From Gerris lacustris (lineage: Eukaryota; Arthropoda; Insecta; Hemiptera; Gerridae): DNA of 64,000 nucleotides. A program made the position numbers and the translations under genes. The notes under the pieces are model-generated. The model was not told where the DNA came from. It ran no database searches and saw only the letters and a list, made by a program, of their open reading frames with translations. How positions within the stretch are numbered: position 1 is the stretch's first letter; every line of letters starts with the position of its first letter. The stretch is taken from assembly GCA_951217055.1 (NCBI GenBank), contig OX578286.1:8038033-8102032 (forward strand), read 5' to 3'. Positions 35,438-47,620 of the stretch are shown piece by piece.

Positions 35438-37186
35438 AAATATACGTGTGGTGTCGCGGGACACCCGGTAGGAACGAAGTTCCTTACAGTTTTCATAAAA
35501 TATAAATTATAAAACCACACTGCTAAGTACGTATACATTGCTAACTACTTATACATGGCGGAGTTAGAAAAGAGACAAAATTAAAAGTAACGAACTGTTT
35601 GTACCTAGCAAGAGTTAAGGCAAAATTACAAGAAAATCATTATTTGTATAATTAAAGCAAGCGTCTTACTATGTATATATATTAAATATAAGAAAACAGT
35701 TGATCATGAGTTTATAGTTAAAGAGTATGTTTGTTAAAGGAGGTTGGATTGAAATAGGACGGTGTTCTACCTACCCCGCCTATAAATTTAAAATATTATA
35801 AAATATATCTCTTCCCTACTCTAAAGCTTCTGCTTGAATCCGGTTGAAATTTTACATGCCTGTTTTAATTGTACTTTAGACAAAGTGTAAGAAGTTTTAT
35901 TAAAATCGTTATACGTTAGAACGTAAGATATCGGTAAAAACTTTGTTTTCTTTATTTTAAACGTTTGGGTCCACTTTAATAAATTTAGCGATCTTTATAA
36001 CTTCATAACAGTGTCGGTGTTCGTTTTACTAAAAAAAATATTTAAAAAAGTTGTTTGTCTCATTAAATATATGAAGTTAGAATTTTTTCTCGGATTAAAT
36101 ACGCAGTATTATAATAGTATACCTAATATATTTAAATACGCGTCAGCACAGATCTATTTTATTTTTAACTAGACCGTGATTATATTTTCGATATTTACAA
36201 AACCAAGTAACATTTTGACATATAAATAAACAAGTCAAGTAACAGGCTTCCATAATAACATTTGTTCCCGTCTTTTTGAAGCGAGCGTTTACGCGAGCGT
36301 TGCGCGTGAACGCTTGGGCGGATAACGTTTTCCAACGAACTCAGCCTTGGCATTGGTAAAATGAACATGTGTACCAAATTTCGACTAACTCGTTAATCTT
36401 TTACTCAAGTTATCGTCATCGGTAGATTTCGAGACGGTTTTTGCGTGACGGTGATTTTGGTCGTTTTTAGGGTCCGTAGGCTAAACCAAGGACCCTTATA
36501 TTTTCCTGCGTGTGTCTGTCCGTTCGTCCTCTCGCGTGCTCTCACGGCTACACTTTTCCTGCGATCACTTTGAAATTTGGCATGTATGTGTCTTGTACCT
36601 ACCCACATATTTTAAAAATATAGCAACTTAAAAAAAATATTTTGCAAAAAAATTAGGGTAAAAAAACTAAAGAGTTAAATTTTTTTTCGGCACCGTGAGG
36701 GGTATCATATGAAAGCGAGCGTAGGCAAGTTTGAAGTGGGTATGAAACGTCTCCCCCCCCCCTCCCTCTATCTCGCTTATGTGAAGTGCAAAAAATCTGA
36801 AAAAAATCCTGAACATTCTTCGACCAAAAGTAAAGATACCACTTTTTGGAAATTTCGAAAAAAAAAAATTATTTTTTTTTTTGAAAAAATACGTTTTTTT
36901 TATAATTATGGTCTTTTCGATGTATTTATATGGTTGTAGTCCGGTTCAGTGGCAAAAAAAAAAATACTTTATCAGAGTGTGTGTTAACAATATCAGACCC
37001 TTAGAATTGTTCAAAGTAAGCTTTTTAGCATTTTAAAAAAACACTATACACTTTACAGTTAAACACTATATAGTGTGGCCTACAGACCCTCGCTGTGTGC
37101 TGACTAGCACACACTTGACCTGTTTATTTTTGGATTCACTCCCGGGCTCCAGAACGTGCCATAAGGAACTTCGTTCCAAAAACATT
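35438..37186 (+). repeat. Family A element split by a B element
   Basis: Left end GTGTGGTGTCGCGGGACACC, right end GTGCCATAAGGAACTTCG. The B element at 36466-37131 interrupts it within a T-run (GGTCGTTTTT, then TTTTTGGATTCACTCCC). A further 200-base unrelated stretch lies around 36080-36275. Confidence 0.8.
36466..37131 (+). repeat. Family B element inside family A
   Basis: Starts AGGGTCCGTAGGCTAAACC, ends GTGTGGCCTACAGACCCTCG with the GTGCTGACTAGCACAC tail. The TTTTT runs on both sides may be the target duplication. Relative to the 22.6-kb copy it lacks a segment around 36714. Confidence 0.8.
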
Positions 37187-37362
37187 ATACAAATTATCTT
37201 CATAAAATAGTAGCAAAATAATGTCTATTCAAAAATCTATATTGGGGAATAAAATAGAATAAAATCTTGGTTTTTAGCCCACACAAAATTGTCCGTCCTG
37301 ATTTAGAGGTCGCAAATTTGGATTTGACATCTCCTAATCCTGCTTAGGACACAAAAAAATAA
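37187..37362 (+). repeat. 175-bp direct repeat, right copy
   Basis: Partner of 35258-35434; differs by a few substitutions and a small deletion (GGGGAATAAAATAG). It lies immediately after the A element end. Confidence 0.85.
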
Positions 37363-37854
37363 AATGTTTCCTGCACAAAACGCAAGGTGGACTCTCCCCT
37401 CGTGACTTGACTATAGAGCAATATGCAAATTTGTCCTTTACGCATACTAGTTTAAAATAAAATTCCATCATAAATTTCAGTATATTCACTCCAGCTAAAA
37501 TTTAAGTAATGTTTGAACCACCTCCCTCAAATTTTCTCTTTGACCGAATTAATTATTTAGATATGAATGATGTAGCATATCATCAATGTTTTATAACATA
37601 GTGACCTCAGTGAAAAACATGAAACTTTTGAAAATAAATTACATTACACAACATTTGAAATTTCAAGTTAAAAGCAGGATACACCCCACATTTATTTTAA
37701 ATAATAATTCTACCCAATTTATTCTCATAGAAATAACCTTTGAATACACTTTAATAATAAATGAATACTAAAAAATAATATAATTAAAGTATACTTGATG
37801 TTCTTTTTTTTTAATTCTTTAATTATTTCTTTATAAAATTTACCTTGATGCCCA
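37363..37854. other. Intron sequence, nothing recognised
   Basis: AT-rich; no shared repeat or coding signal. Confidence 0.4.
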
Positions 37855-37875
37855 GCATGAAAATAATTCCTCTCT

Positions 37876-38694
37876 CTCGCATATAAGGCATATGTTCGAC
37901 CAACGATGGAATACGCCTCGGAGGTGACCATTACAGCTTCAAAAAACTCACTAAAAAAGCTTGATATGATTCAAAATAATGCCCTTCGTCTTATCACAGG
38001 TGGCCCTAAGTCATGCCCAATAGCAGCTATGGAATTGCAAGCCGAGGTAGAGCCACTTCAAATGCGTAGAGAATGCCTTGACTCCCAAGCTGCAATTACT
38101 GCCATAGCAAGTAACACCATCAGTGATTTACAGAGTGTAATTCACTGCAGACGCTTGATTGACCGACTTCTTAATAGAGGAACGGCAGTAGTTCTACAGT
38201 GGATCCCAAGTCACTGCGGAATTTATGGAAATGAGCAAGCAGATCAGTTAGCTCGGGAGGGATCACAAAAAGACCAACCAGAACCACCACTAGCGCTAAG
38301 TGAAGCTAAAAGGCTGATAAAAATGACATTACGCCAAGAGATAAAAGATAAGCACTCCACTCAGGCAATAGGTAAGCAGTGGGAAGCATTAAAAGAACCT
38401 AGCGGCCTGATCCCACCTGCTCTCCCAAGAACTCAAACAGTAGCATGCTTTCGTCTCTTAACAGGCCATGATTATCTACAAAAACATCTATATCGAATAG
38501 GAGTGGTTATGGAACCAGGATGTGTTATCTGTGACACCGGTGAAGAAATGACGGCGTCGCATCTCGACTCATGTCCTGCGTTAGAGGACATCCGATCTCA
38601 CTTTAAGATAGACGACAGCAGCTGGTCTAAGAAAGCTGCACTATATTGGGCTGCCAGGAGACGTATGGTCGAAGTTGCCAACGTACCGGCGTAA
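37876..38694 (+). pseudogene. LINE 3' fragment: RT C-terminus and RNase H
   Basis: The open frame from about 37876 joins a region downstream of the RT domain (AYVRPTMEYASEVTITASKN, then LDMIQNNALRLITG) to the second half of an RNase H domain: QWIPSHCGIYGNEQADQLA carries the last catalytic histidine and aspartate. The first half of RNase H (TDGS, glutamate motifs) is missing, replaced by a short junction near residue 58. A cysteine/histidine motif (CVICDTGEEMTASHLDSC) follows, as in Jockey/I-type LINE C-termini. The frame ends at TAA, followed at once by an A-run. It is 5'-truncated and internally deleted. Confidence 0.85.
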
Positions 38695-38779
38695 AAAAAA
38701 AAAAAAAAAAGAAAATAATTGGGTAGAAAGTCAGAGGAATGTATTTTTTTTTTCCTTTCTTTTTACTGGTCTTATATTA

Positions 38780-39285
38780 CTTTGCTTTGTAAGTTTCATC
38801 GCACATTTCCGTTTCCCCAATTTTGAACCACTTCCCGTGATTCAATCTTCCTCAAATTTTGCACGTAGATACAACTTAGGTGAACAATACAGGAACCAAA
38901 AATTAAAAAAAAAAAAAAAAATGGCGTCAAATTTATTTGGTTTTCAAGTTTCATCGCACACCTATTACCCCAATTTTGAACGACTTACCGTCATTCAATC
39001 TTTCCCAAATTTTGCACATAGATACAACTATGGTAAAGAATACAGAAACCAAAAATAAAAAAAATGGCGTCAAATTTATTTGGTTTTCAAGTTTCATCGC
39101 ACACCTATTACCCCAATTTTGAACCACTTACCGCGATTCAATCTTTCCCAAATTTTGCACATAGATACAACTAAGGTGAAGAATACAGAAACCAAAAAAA
39201 AAGAAAAAAAAAAAAAGAAAAAAAAAAAAAAAAAAATGGCGTCAAATTTATTTGCTTTTTAAGTTTCATCGCACACCTATTTTCA
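38780..39285 (+). repeat. 143-bp tandem repeat next to the LINE end
   Basis: Four units (starts of AAGTTTCATCGCACA near 38792, 38947, 39090 and 39262). Each runs through ACCCCAATTTTGAACCACTT and CATAGATACAACTAAGG to an A-run and ATGGCGTCAAATTTATTTGG. A-run lengths differ, reaching about 45 bases. It directly follows the LINE fragment and may be tandem LINE 3' UTR. Confidence 0.85.
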
Positions 39286-40340
39286 GGGTTCGACAATGGC
39301 TATAAATGAGCATCTAGAACATATGCTAAACATTTTTTGGGTTCAGCAAAAGTGTGTCCAATTTATATAATTTAAAAAGTGAATAGGAAGCCAAATGTTA
39401 AGGACTGGATTTGGATTCTATGGCTAGAAATAAGAATTTTTTACTCTTGGAAATTTTTCGCTCCAAGCATTAGTTTGCCGCCTGGAGAGCACTGAACGTG
39501 CTAAAATTGAAACTTTAAATCATGCATTTTACAAAATTTTGTCAAACTTCAAAACTGTGTATTTGTCTGAATGTAATTTAATTGCTAGGCTTACATGATA
39601 ATAGGAAACATAACCACTAATACCCTGCATGAGCCCTGCTCGGAGCGCGGAGTAAAGGCTTGTTAAAAATAAATGTAACCTTGCTGAAAATAAAAACTGT
39701 TCAATGTAACAAGAACGGGTATAATTGAACTTTGCTCAATATGTGTATAATTATAGATTAATTTAATAAGAATATGTTGGACCTAAATGTAGTAAAACTA
39801 TGTAAAAAAAAGACATTTTCGTTTTAGTTTTATTTATCGTTATATAAGCATCCTTTAATTTTAATTATGATTAAATTAAATTTAAAAAAGAAAAATAAAA
39901 AAATAAATCTGTAAAAAAGGAAAAAGTTACTAATTCTTCTATTTATAAATTTGATGATTATTAAATTTCGCGTAAATTGGTTATTAAGAAGTTTTTTTTT
40001 TAATAACGAAAAAATTTGTCTCTCAACACTTAAAAAATAATCCTTTTAGAATTTATTTCAGCTGGGGAAAAAATGAAGTTCATTCATAATTAATGTTTTA
40101 TTTATTCACTCATTACCATTTAAGCACATAATCTCGTTATGATAATGTATTCAGTTTTTTGTATTCACCTAAAAAGAAAAAAAAGAAAAGTTATGTATTC
40201 ATGAATGTTAAAGTAATTGTAAATAAATTAAGCAGAATGTATATAAGTAGTTATAAATGTATTATCACAAAAAAAAAATCATTTTCATTTAAAAAGATTT
40301 TGTTAGTTTTTTAGATTGTTACTCCTCTATGTTGTTTTAG
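39286..40340. other. AT-rich intron sequence
   Basis: No supported gene. The AATTGCTAGGCTTACATG motif at 39578 is shared with 23.54 kb. Confidence 0.45.
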
Positions 40341-41275
40341 AATAAAAATTACTAAATAACTATTAAGAAAAGGGATATTTAGTCCAATGTAGTTTGGGAC
40401 AAAGGAATATCCCTCTTTTGTTTTGATATGGGATGTAACAGTCTAAAGAAGAACATTCCGTACATTTTCTCTAGATTGTTACTATCTTCTGTTTTTAGGG
40501 TCCGTAGGCAAAACCAAGGACCCTTATATTTTCCTGCGTGTGTCTGTCCGTCCGTCCTCTCGCGTGCTCTCACGGCTACACCTTTTGTCCGATCACTTTG
40601 AAATTTGGCATGTATGTGTCTTGTACTTACCCACATATTTTAAAAATATAGCGACTTAAAAAAAATATTTTTCAAAAAAAAATAGGGTAAAAAACTTAAG
40701 GGTTACATTTTTTTTATTTTTTTTTTCGACACAGTGAGGGGTATCATATGAAAGGGTACGTCGAGCTGATTACAAAAATATATAATTCTTTGGATATAAC
40801 TTTGATAGGGCGAGCGTAGGCAAGTTTGAAGTGGGTGTGAAACGTGTCCCCCCCTCTATCTCGCTTATGTGAAGTGCAAAAAATCTGAAAAAATTCCTGA
40901 ACATCCGTGGATGGAAATTTCGAAAAAAAATATTATTTTATTTTTTATTGACAAAATACGTTTTTTTTATAATTATGGTCTTTTCGATGTATTTATAGTT
41001 ACTGTACTGTGTATTAATTAGTTAGTTATTAGGTTGTAGTCCGGTTCAGTGGCCAAAAAATACTTTATCAGAGTGTGTTTAGAGAATATCAGACCCTTAG
41101 AATGGTTCAAAGTAAGCTTTATAGCATTTTAAAAAAACACTGTACACTCTACAGTTAAACACTATATAGTGTGGCCTACGGACCCTCGCTGTGTGCTGAC
41201 TAGCACACATTTGACCTGTTTATTTATTTATTTTTTTTTTTATAACGGGAGCAACAATCTAAAGAAGTGTTAAGA
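40341..41275 (+). repeat. Family G repeat split by a B element
   Basis: Left part AATAACTATTAAGAAAAGGG, GGATATTTAGTCCAATGTAG and CAGTCTAAAGAAGAACATTCC; right part TATAACGGGAGCAACAATC and TAAAGAAGTG. The B element (40496-41222) sits in the T-run of CTTCTGTTTTTATAA. Confidence 0.65.
40496..41222 (+). repeat. Family B element inside family G
   Basis: AGGGTCCGTAGGCAAAACC to GTGTGGCCTACGGACCCTCG and the GTGCTGACTAGCACACAT tail. It carries a 40-base insertion near 41000 with TTAGTTAGTTATTAGG. Confidence 0.8.
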
Positions 41276-41504
41276 TTTTAGTAATTGCATAAAAAGAATA
41301 AAGTAAATACAGTTAATCATATGCTAATTTAAATGACGTGATGATTGTATCACTATTTTAATGGAAAATGGATATTTATCACTTTTAATTTAGTAAAATC
41401 GTGTGATTTTGAAGTAAACACTTTCAAAATCACTTTAGGAATAAACTAAATGTACCACTTTTGGTGGTAACAATAATAAATGGGCTGTTTCATTGACGTG
41501 ACAC

Positions 41505-41507
<3 letters not shown>

Positions 41508-41572
<65 letters not shown>
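41508..41572 (+). repeat. TA microsatellite
   Basis: About 32 TA dinucleotides, followed by TATAATACATATAAAT-type degenerate sequence. Confidence 0.95.
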
Positions 41573-41578
<6 letters not shown>

Positions 41579-43350
41579 ATACATATAAATATTATATAAT
41601 GATGTAGTATGTAAAGAGATTATATAGATGTAAAGACATAAGTGAGATATAGATGAGTATATACATACATGTGAGAATACATTATGCATATATGTAGATG
41701 TAAAAATATAAATATATGGGAATATGTATACATGTAAATTTAGATAAATGATATACAGTTTGCAAAAGATTTTAGGGGAAACAATTTAATTTGCATGAGG
41801 AGGAAAACTATGACACAAGATTTATAGAGTTTTGTAACATGGTATATCAATAAGGAACTCGTTAACAAAATTCATGCATAACATGCTCACGTTTAAAGTG
41901 ATTTGAATGAGAGTATGTACTACAAAATATAATATTATTATGTATCTCGTTTTTAGTGAAGTCAATTTGTGCGCGATGAACGTTTAAGTGTCATTATATA
42001 ATCGTTAGGAAATTGTAAAAGTTGAAATTTCATAAAACAATAGATTATATTAGCTAACAACTTCTAGGATGTGTTGGAGTTTCGACAAAAGAGAGTTATA
42101 TAATAGGTATATAACGACAGAGGTATATAATATTAAATAACGGCACAGCAAAGGTATATATTACAGATAAATATAATAGGGATTTGAAAAACTGAAATTG
42201 AAATTAATAAAAGATAATCAAGGAAATTTTTCTCGTAAACGTCTCCTCAAGAATATTATCTCTATAAATTCGAAAAAATGAATAATAATTGTTCAGGCCA
42301 CTGAACAAGTAGTATAAAATGTATATAATCAGATAGGCAAACCAGCGTTTCGCCATCACACGCCTGGGTAGACGAATCTGCAACATTACCCAAAGTTCCG
42401 TCTGGTTCTGCCATCTATAGCCCCATAATGTAAGGGCTATTGGGACAGATCTTTGTTTAGGCCGACGATAATGCGACCAAACCTGATAACAACCGTTACC
42501 TTCAAGCACGAACGCTACGAAGAACGCTGCACATGGTTATTAGATGCTGAGGTAAAACTGCAGTTACCCAGCCACCTAAGAAAAGAGGTTAGAAAACTAG
42601 GGGGGACCTCAATCGAAGGTACTGTTTAGACAAAGAGATATCATCTCTAAAATGTATTAAATATGTAGATATAACCGTTCAAATACATAAATCTTTGAAA
42701 TGAACTCTTTTGGCAACGGGATATAATCTCATAAGTGTATAAATCAAGCGAAATTGTGCCACCACGCGATTCTCGACTGTATGGATGACTGCAGATTAGC
42801 CGATGCTCCAATAGGAAGTTCACAATTGTTTACGAACTTTAATCTTCATTTATACAATAATCTTTGGATATTCAATCGTCATACTCGTACATTATCATTT
42901 ATTAAATATAATTAACATTATTTTTATCATTCAGTGGCACTAGAGGCATTACCGAACACATTCACTGCATCATACTTTATTTCACACATGACCCTTCATC
43001 TCACATCACACACCACACATACAACGTAAACATTTTCTCCGCCACACAGTTAGGAATTATCATTATTATATTATATCTCATTCATTATCTATGTAAGCAT
43101 TAATTTATCTATAAATTATATCTTCCTCGTATCTTTCACCTTGTGTATTTATTTAATAATACATTTTAAGACTATATCTAACCACCCTATAACTAGAGTC
43201 CGCCCAATAACTTACTGACCCAGCAGCGGAATCTGGCGCAAGCCCTTTCGTACCGAACAATAATATAATTCAATTTTTTCAGTTCAAACATTAATTATTA
43301 TCAGTAATAATCGAATATTCATTATTTATGCTAAATATGATTTTATTTTT
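41573..43350. other. Intron sequence before exon 4
   Basis: No confirmed feature. A minus-strand frame (42204-42509) ends in low-complexity sequence and has no recognised motif. GAATCTGGCGCAAGCCC near 43229 is superficially like a retroelement primer-binding site, but no flanking LTR pair was seen. Confidence 0.4.
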
Positions 43351-43357
43351 GTTCCAG

Positions 43358-43540
43358 GCGGCTGATAAAGCCCTAGCTTGTTTCAAAAGTAGTACGGCGA
43401 AGATGGACGAATGGAACAAATTGGAAGTACCAGATAACAACGACATTCTGATGTTCTTCAGGACTAGGGGGCAGGATGCAGCGCCCCAACCAGCAGAGGC
43501 AACCCAGGAAGAGATGACGCCAGTAGAACCTGTTCAACCG
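43358..43540 (+). CDS. Unrecognised gene, exon 4
   Basis: A 61-codon exon in phase 0 at both ends. The acceptor is TTATTTTTGTTCCAG and the donor CCG|GTAGGT. It reads AADKALACFKSSTAKMDEWN, then KLEVPDNNDILMFFRTRGQD, then an Ala/Pro/Glu-rich tail ending EPVQP. The first half looks folded (mixed hydrophobic and charged), the second disordered. Codon use is GC-richer than the surroundings, which supports purifying selection. I do not recognise the family. A tRNA-derived SINE follows about 55 bases after the donor. Confidence 0.85.
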
Positions 43541-43595
43541 GTAGGTTTGTTATCAGATGATGATGATTTGATAAAAATGGTTAGTTAAGTTAATT

Positions 43596-43880
43596 GGGTA
43601 GGGCCGTGTGGATAAATCATTTACCACGTCTACTCGGCCATCAATGAATCAAGGGCGGCTTGAGGTGGTGGGTTCGATCCCTAGCTGTGATGCTCTGATT
43701 TATATGGCTCACTAATGATCACATCATACTCGCATCGGCGGTACAATGTACTGATGTATGATGTGTGAAGTGGCTGCAACTCTCTACCACGGGGATAGTA
43801 AAATGGGCCTAAAAGATGGCCTAATAGCTAGGTTCCAACAAGTGCTTCGTCCTATCCATATTGGACTAAATTAATTTGGT
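43596..43880 (+). mobile_element. tRNA-derived SINE
   Basis: Head with A-box-like TAGGGCCGTGTGG and B-box GGTTCGATCCC about 70 bases later, both on the + strand, followed by a unique body (GATCACATCATACTCGC, GTGCTTCGTCCTATCC). No A-tail is obvious; it ends in TTGGACTAAATTAATTTGG. Typical RNA polymerase III SINE layout; the parental tRNA cannot be named. Confidence 0.65.
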
Positions 43881-44301
43881 TGGTCATCAAGTGTATTTTA
43901 TATGGTTTTAAATACCATCAAGTACTCGCTGCTGAACAGTATGTTTTCAAAGTTCCAAAAAACCTTTTAAATATCAAAAATTCTCAGGAAACAAATTGCA
44001 GGGAGAAATCTTTATATGATGTCCAGATATTTTGCTATTATCATTTTTATGTATAAAGATATAAAAAAAAGTGTATATCCTGATTTAAAAACAGAAATAA
44101 GTGGGTAATGCACTATTGCTAAGACTCTAAATACGTTGCCAATCCAAACCTCTGCAATAACTTTATTTTTTTACGTGGGCCAACAAGTCCATGTACGGCT
44201 TGGACCTTTTAGCCCAGGAGATAGCGTGCAAAAAAGTGTCTATCAAGCTAGAATTTTAATCTTTTGGTGGATTTTAAGAATATATGGTGGGGTACATAGC
44301 T

Positions 44302-44624
44302 TGGCAATAGGCATTTGAAAAAAAAAAAAAAAAAAAAAGGTGGAGAGAGGGCCATGCCCTTCCAATTTTGGTGGAAGATTCTGAGTACAAAATTTGTTAG
44401 TGGACAAAAAATTAAGTTGATGGTAGTTTTTCACTTCTAGGTGTTACGTAGTGTGCGTACTTAATAGGTGACCTCTTTGATTTGGAGTAATATTTGACTA
44501 ACTAACCTATTAAGTGACAAACTACAATCAACTTGATTATTGGTCAACTAACAAATTTCGTACTCATGATCATGAAAACTCACTTTCCACTAACATGGGC
44601 AGGGCATAGCCCCCTCTCTCCACC

Positions 44625-44661
<37 letters not shown>

Positions 44662-44679
44662 CAAATGCCTATTGCCTAG
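44302..44679. mobile_element. MITE with GGCAATAGGCATTTGA ends
   Basis: Starts TTGGCAATAGGCATTTGA followed by an A-run and GGTGGAGAGAGGGCCATGCCC. It ends with the inverse: GGGCATAGCCCCCTCTCTCC, a T-run and TCAAATGCCTATTGCC. Inner arms AAATTTGTTAGT are also inverted. It is a foldback of about 378 bases with no coding capacity. Target duplication not clear. Confidence 0.75.
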
Positions 44680-45507
44680 ATAAGTCCCGCAGACGAATTT
44701 AGCCGATCACATATTCTTGAAAGGCAACAAAAGATTAAATTATACACAAAATTCTAGCTTAATGTTAGTCACAACTTTTTTCTCCTGGACTATTACAAAA
44801 TTACTTCATAATATTACTATTGTTAAAATTTCAGGATAAGATAAATTTACATTTATCATTTATTTCATTTGGTCTTTTCTTATCATATCACCTCTCACAT
44901 TATTAACCCTAGTAACTTCCTTTTAGTCTTGGCAAAATTCCCTCCCTTTTTGTTCCAAATATAAACTGCTATAGATAAAAATTAACCGAATCACAAACAC
45001 TTATGCAATTATAAGCGAGGAATTAATTAATTATCGTAAATCACTCGCGATGGTTATAAATAATTACTCAAACACTAACTCAACTAAATTTTTGTTCGAT
45101 TTATTTTGACGTGGTAAAATCCACGATAGCAAATAATTATAATACTTATAAATTTCCTTATAACTCTATTATGAAAACTATATCACCAATTCTACTAAAT
45201 TGACAAGCCGTATCTTTGAATTCACAGATTGATAGGTTTATATAGACTTTGAATCTTTAATGAGTTTAGCTTCTAAACAGAATATTTATTCTTTTACTAG
45301 AGCTGTATTTGACGTTAATTGCCACGGTATTTGTTCTTATGTGTACCTCCGGTAAATATGCACTAGAACACCCACATATTTCTAAGTGTAGAGATTGATT
45401 TCGGTTTGTTTTTTTTAATCTCTTAAAATTTACAATTTAACAACTTTCGACCTGGTTCTTGTTCTATTTTGGTAAAGTCAATAGTTTTTTGTTTTTTTTT
45501 TAATATC
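44680..45507. other. Intron sequence, nothing recognised
   Basis: AT-rich, with no repeats shared in the window. Confidence 0.4.
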
Positions 45508-45509
45508 TA

Positions 45510-46561
45510 CAGGGTGGTCCAAAAGTCTCCCCCCCCCTCGTAACTTTTGAACGGTTTGAGATAAATTAATGAAACTTGGGGGATCTCTACCATGCAAAGG
45601 GAAGTTTGTTTTCATGCACTTTCCCACTAGGGGCAACCACCCACTTTGCCCCCAGGCCACCCAACTTCAGAATTTCAAATTGGAGTGTATATTTTTGATA
45701 GCATATTTTGATTCTACGGTGAAAAATAATAAACTTTTACTTGAAACTTTTTTTTCTATTTCCAATATTTTGCCCCCTACAGAGGGGCAAAGATAACAAA
45801 ATAACTCTTCCGATAATACGTTGTAAAATCTAAACTTATATATAATAATACTTAGATAAATTAATGAAACTTAAGGGATCCGTAACATGTTAAGGTAAGT
45901 TTGTTGTCATGCAATTGCGCAGTAGGGGCAACCACCTATTTTGCCCCCAGGCCACCTAACTTTAAAATTTTAACCTAGAGTGTATATTTTTGATAGCACG
46001 TTAAGATTCTACGGCAAAAAATAAAAATATTTCACGGTTTTTTCTATCTCCAATATTTTGCCCCCTATAGGGGGGCAAAGTTATAAAAATGGTAAATTTC
46101 AGCGCCTGGGGGCAAAATGGTGGTTGCCCCTAGTACGCGAGTGGATGAATACACACTTCCCTTTACACGGTACAGATCCCCCAAGTTTCATTACTTTATT
46201 TCAAACCGTTTAGATTTTATATCGATCTAAGTGTTATTTTTTTACTATTTCGGAAGGGTTATTTTGCTATCTTTGCCCCTCTGTAGGGGGCAAAATATTG
46301 GAAATAGAAAAAAAAGTTTCAAGTAAAAGTTTATTATTTTTCACCGTAGAATCAAAATATGCTATCAAAAATATACACTCCAATTTGAAATTCTGAAGTT
46401 GGGTGGCCTGGGGGCAAAGTGGGTGGTTGCCCCTAGTGGGCGATTGCATGAAAACAAACTTCCCTTTTCATGGTAGAGATCCCCCAAGTTTCATTAATTT
46501 ATCTCAAACCGTTCAAAAGTTAAGAGGGGGGGGGGGGGGGGGAGACTTTTGGACCACCCTG
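45510..46561. mobile_element. Foldback MITE, mariner-like CAGGGTGGTCC ends
   Basis: Ends CAGGGTGGTCCAAAAGTCTC and its inverse, flanked by TA on both sides (45508-45509, 46562-46563), as in Tc1/mariner insertions. The arms are very long: about 45510-45805 pairs with 46245-46561 almost perfectly, including GGGGCAACCACCCACTTTGCC. The inner region (45850-46230) is a diverged second pair of the same arm sequence, so the element is a palindrome within a palindrome. Paired frames on opposite strands are copies of the same arm. Confidence 0.85.
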
Positions 46562-46574
46562 TATATATACATAT

Positions 46575-46853
<279 letters not shown>

Positions 46854-47378
46854 TCACGCAAATAAGGAAAATGTTTTTTAAGAGTGGGAGATTCACTCAG
46901 AATATAACCGAAGTCAGTCGAATAATTAGAGATATGTGGGTGCTCACGTGAATATTTACTGCACCTGCTACTAAAAATGTTGTAAAATTTAGGGCATCGT
47001 ACATAGAGGTGGTTAGAGGTGGATCATTTTGATAATGGAGTTCAAGGTCTTTCGGTCTTCGGTCTTTCGGACCTTTTTGCTTCTTGTACTAGAGGCATCT
47101 TCAGGGTACTGCATGTTGTTCTTTTATAACTTTTTCAGGGTGGCGTATGTATTTCTTTGTTTCCGGTTGTGACCAAAAGGTCTAGCTCCACTATGAAACC
47201 AACCATGAAAGCCAACGCAATAAGATAATATTATTGATTGATAATTAGCAACGCTTGGTTGAAAACATGGCGATAATAAACCTTTCCAAGTCCTGATTTT
47301 ATCATGAAACGTATTGTTCCAAAACCCACTGATTCTTTTGTTTGCATCTTCTCTAATCGTAATCGTTTTAAATTTCAG

Positions 47379-47576
47379 CAAGAAGTTGTTGATAATTTTG
47401 CAGCAGCCAAACAACCTACAACTAAACAACGTTCGAAACAACAACAGCAACAGCAACAGCAACAGGCACAACAACAAGGTCAAGGGAAAAAGACGGATGT
47501 GGTTCATAAGGATCCTCAATCACATGATTTTAGAGCACAGATAACAGGGAAGGCCAGCAGAAAATCATTACTTCAG
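47379..47576 (+). CDS. Unrecognised gene, exon 5 (glutamine-rich)
   Basis: A 66-codon phase-0 exon with acceptor TTTTAAATTTCAG and donor CAG|GTAAAT. It reads QEVVDNFAAAKQPTTKQRSK, a nine-glutamine run encoded by mixed CAA and CAG plus a further QQQ, then GQGKKTDVVHKDPQSHDF and RAQITGKASRKSLLQ. The basic, glutamine-rich composition suggests a disordered linker. The mixed codons make slippage less likely than in a pure CAG run. It joins exon 4 and exon 6 in phase. A 24-bp minisatellite starts about 45 bases downstream of the donor. Confidence 0.85.
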
Positions 47577-47620
47577 GTAAATTGATACAAAAACATAAAA
47601 TACAAGGGGTGGGGGTCCCT

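Noticed and set aside
42204..42509. Minus-strand frame with MLEGNGCYQVWSHYRRPK
   Set aside because: No motif, no conservation visible in the window, and it ends in low-complexity sequence.
43200..43260. Primer-binding-site-like TGGCGCAAGCCC suggesting an LTR retrotransposon
   Set aside because: No LTR pair, polypurine tract or coding remains were found around it.
47047..47375. CTTTCGGTCTTCGGTCTTTCGG repeat before exon 5
   Set aside because: Only two or three short units; too little to call an array or a regulatory site.
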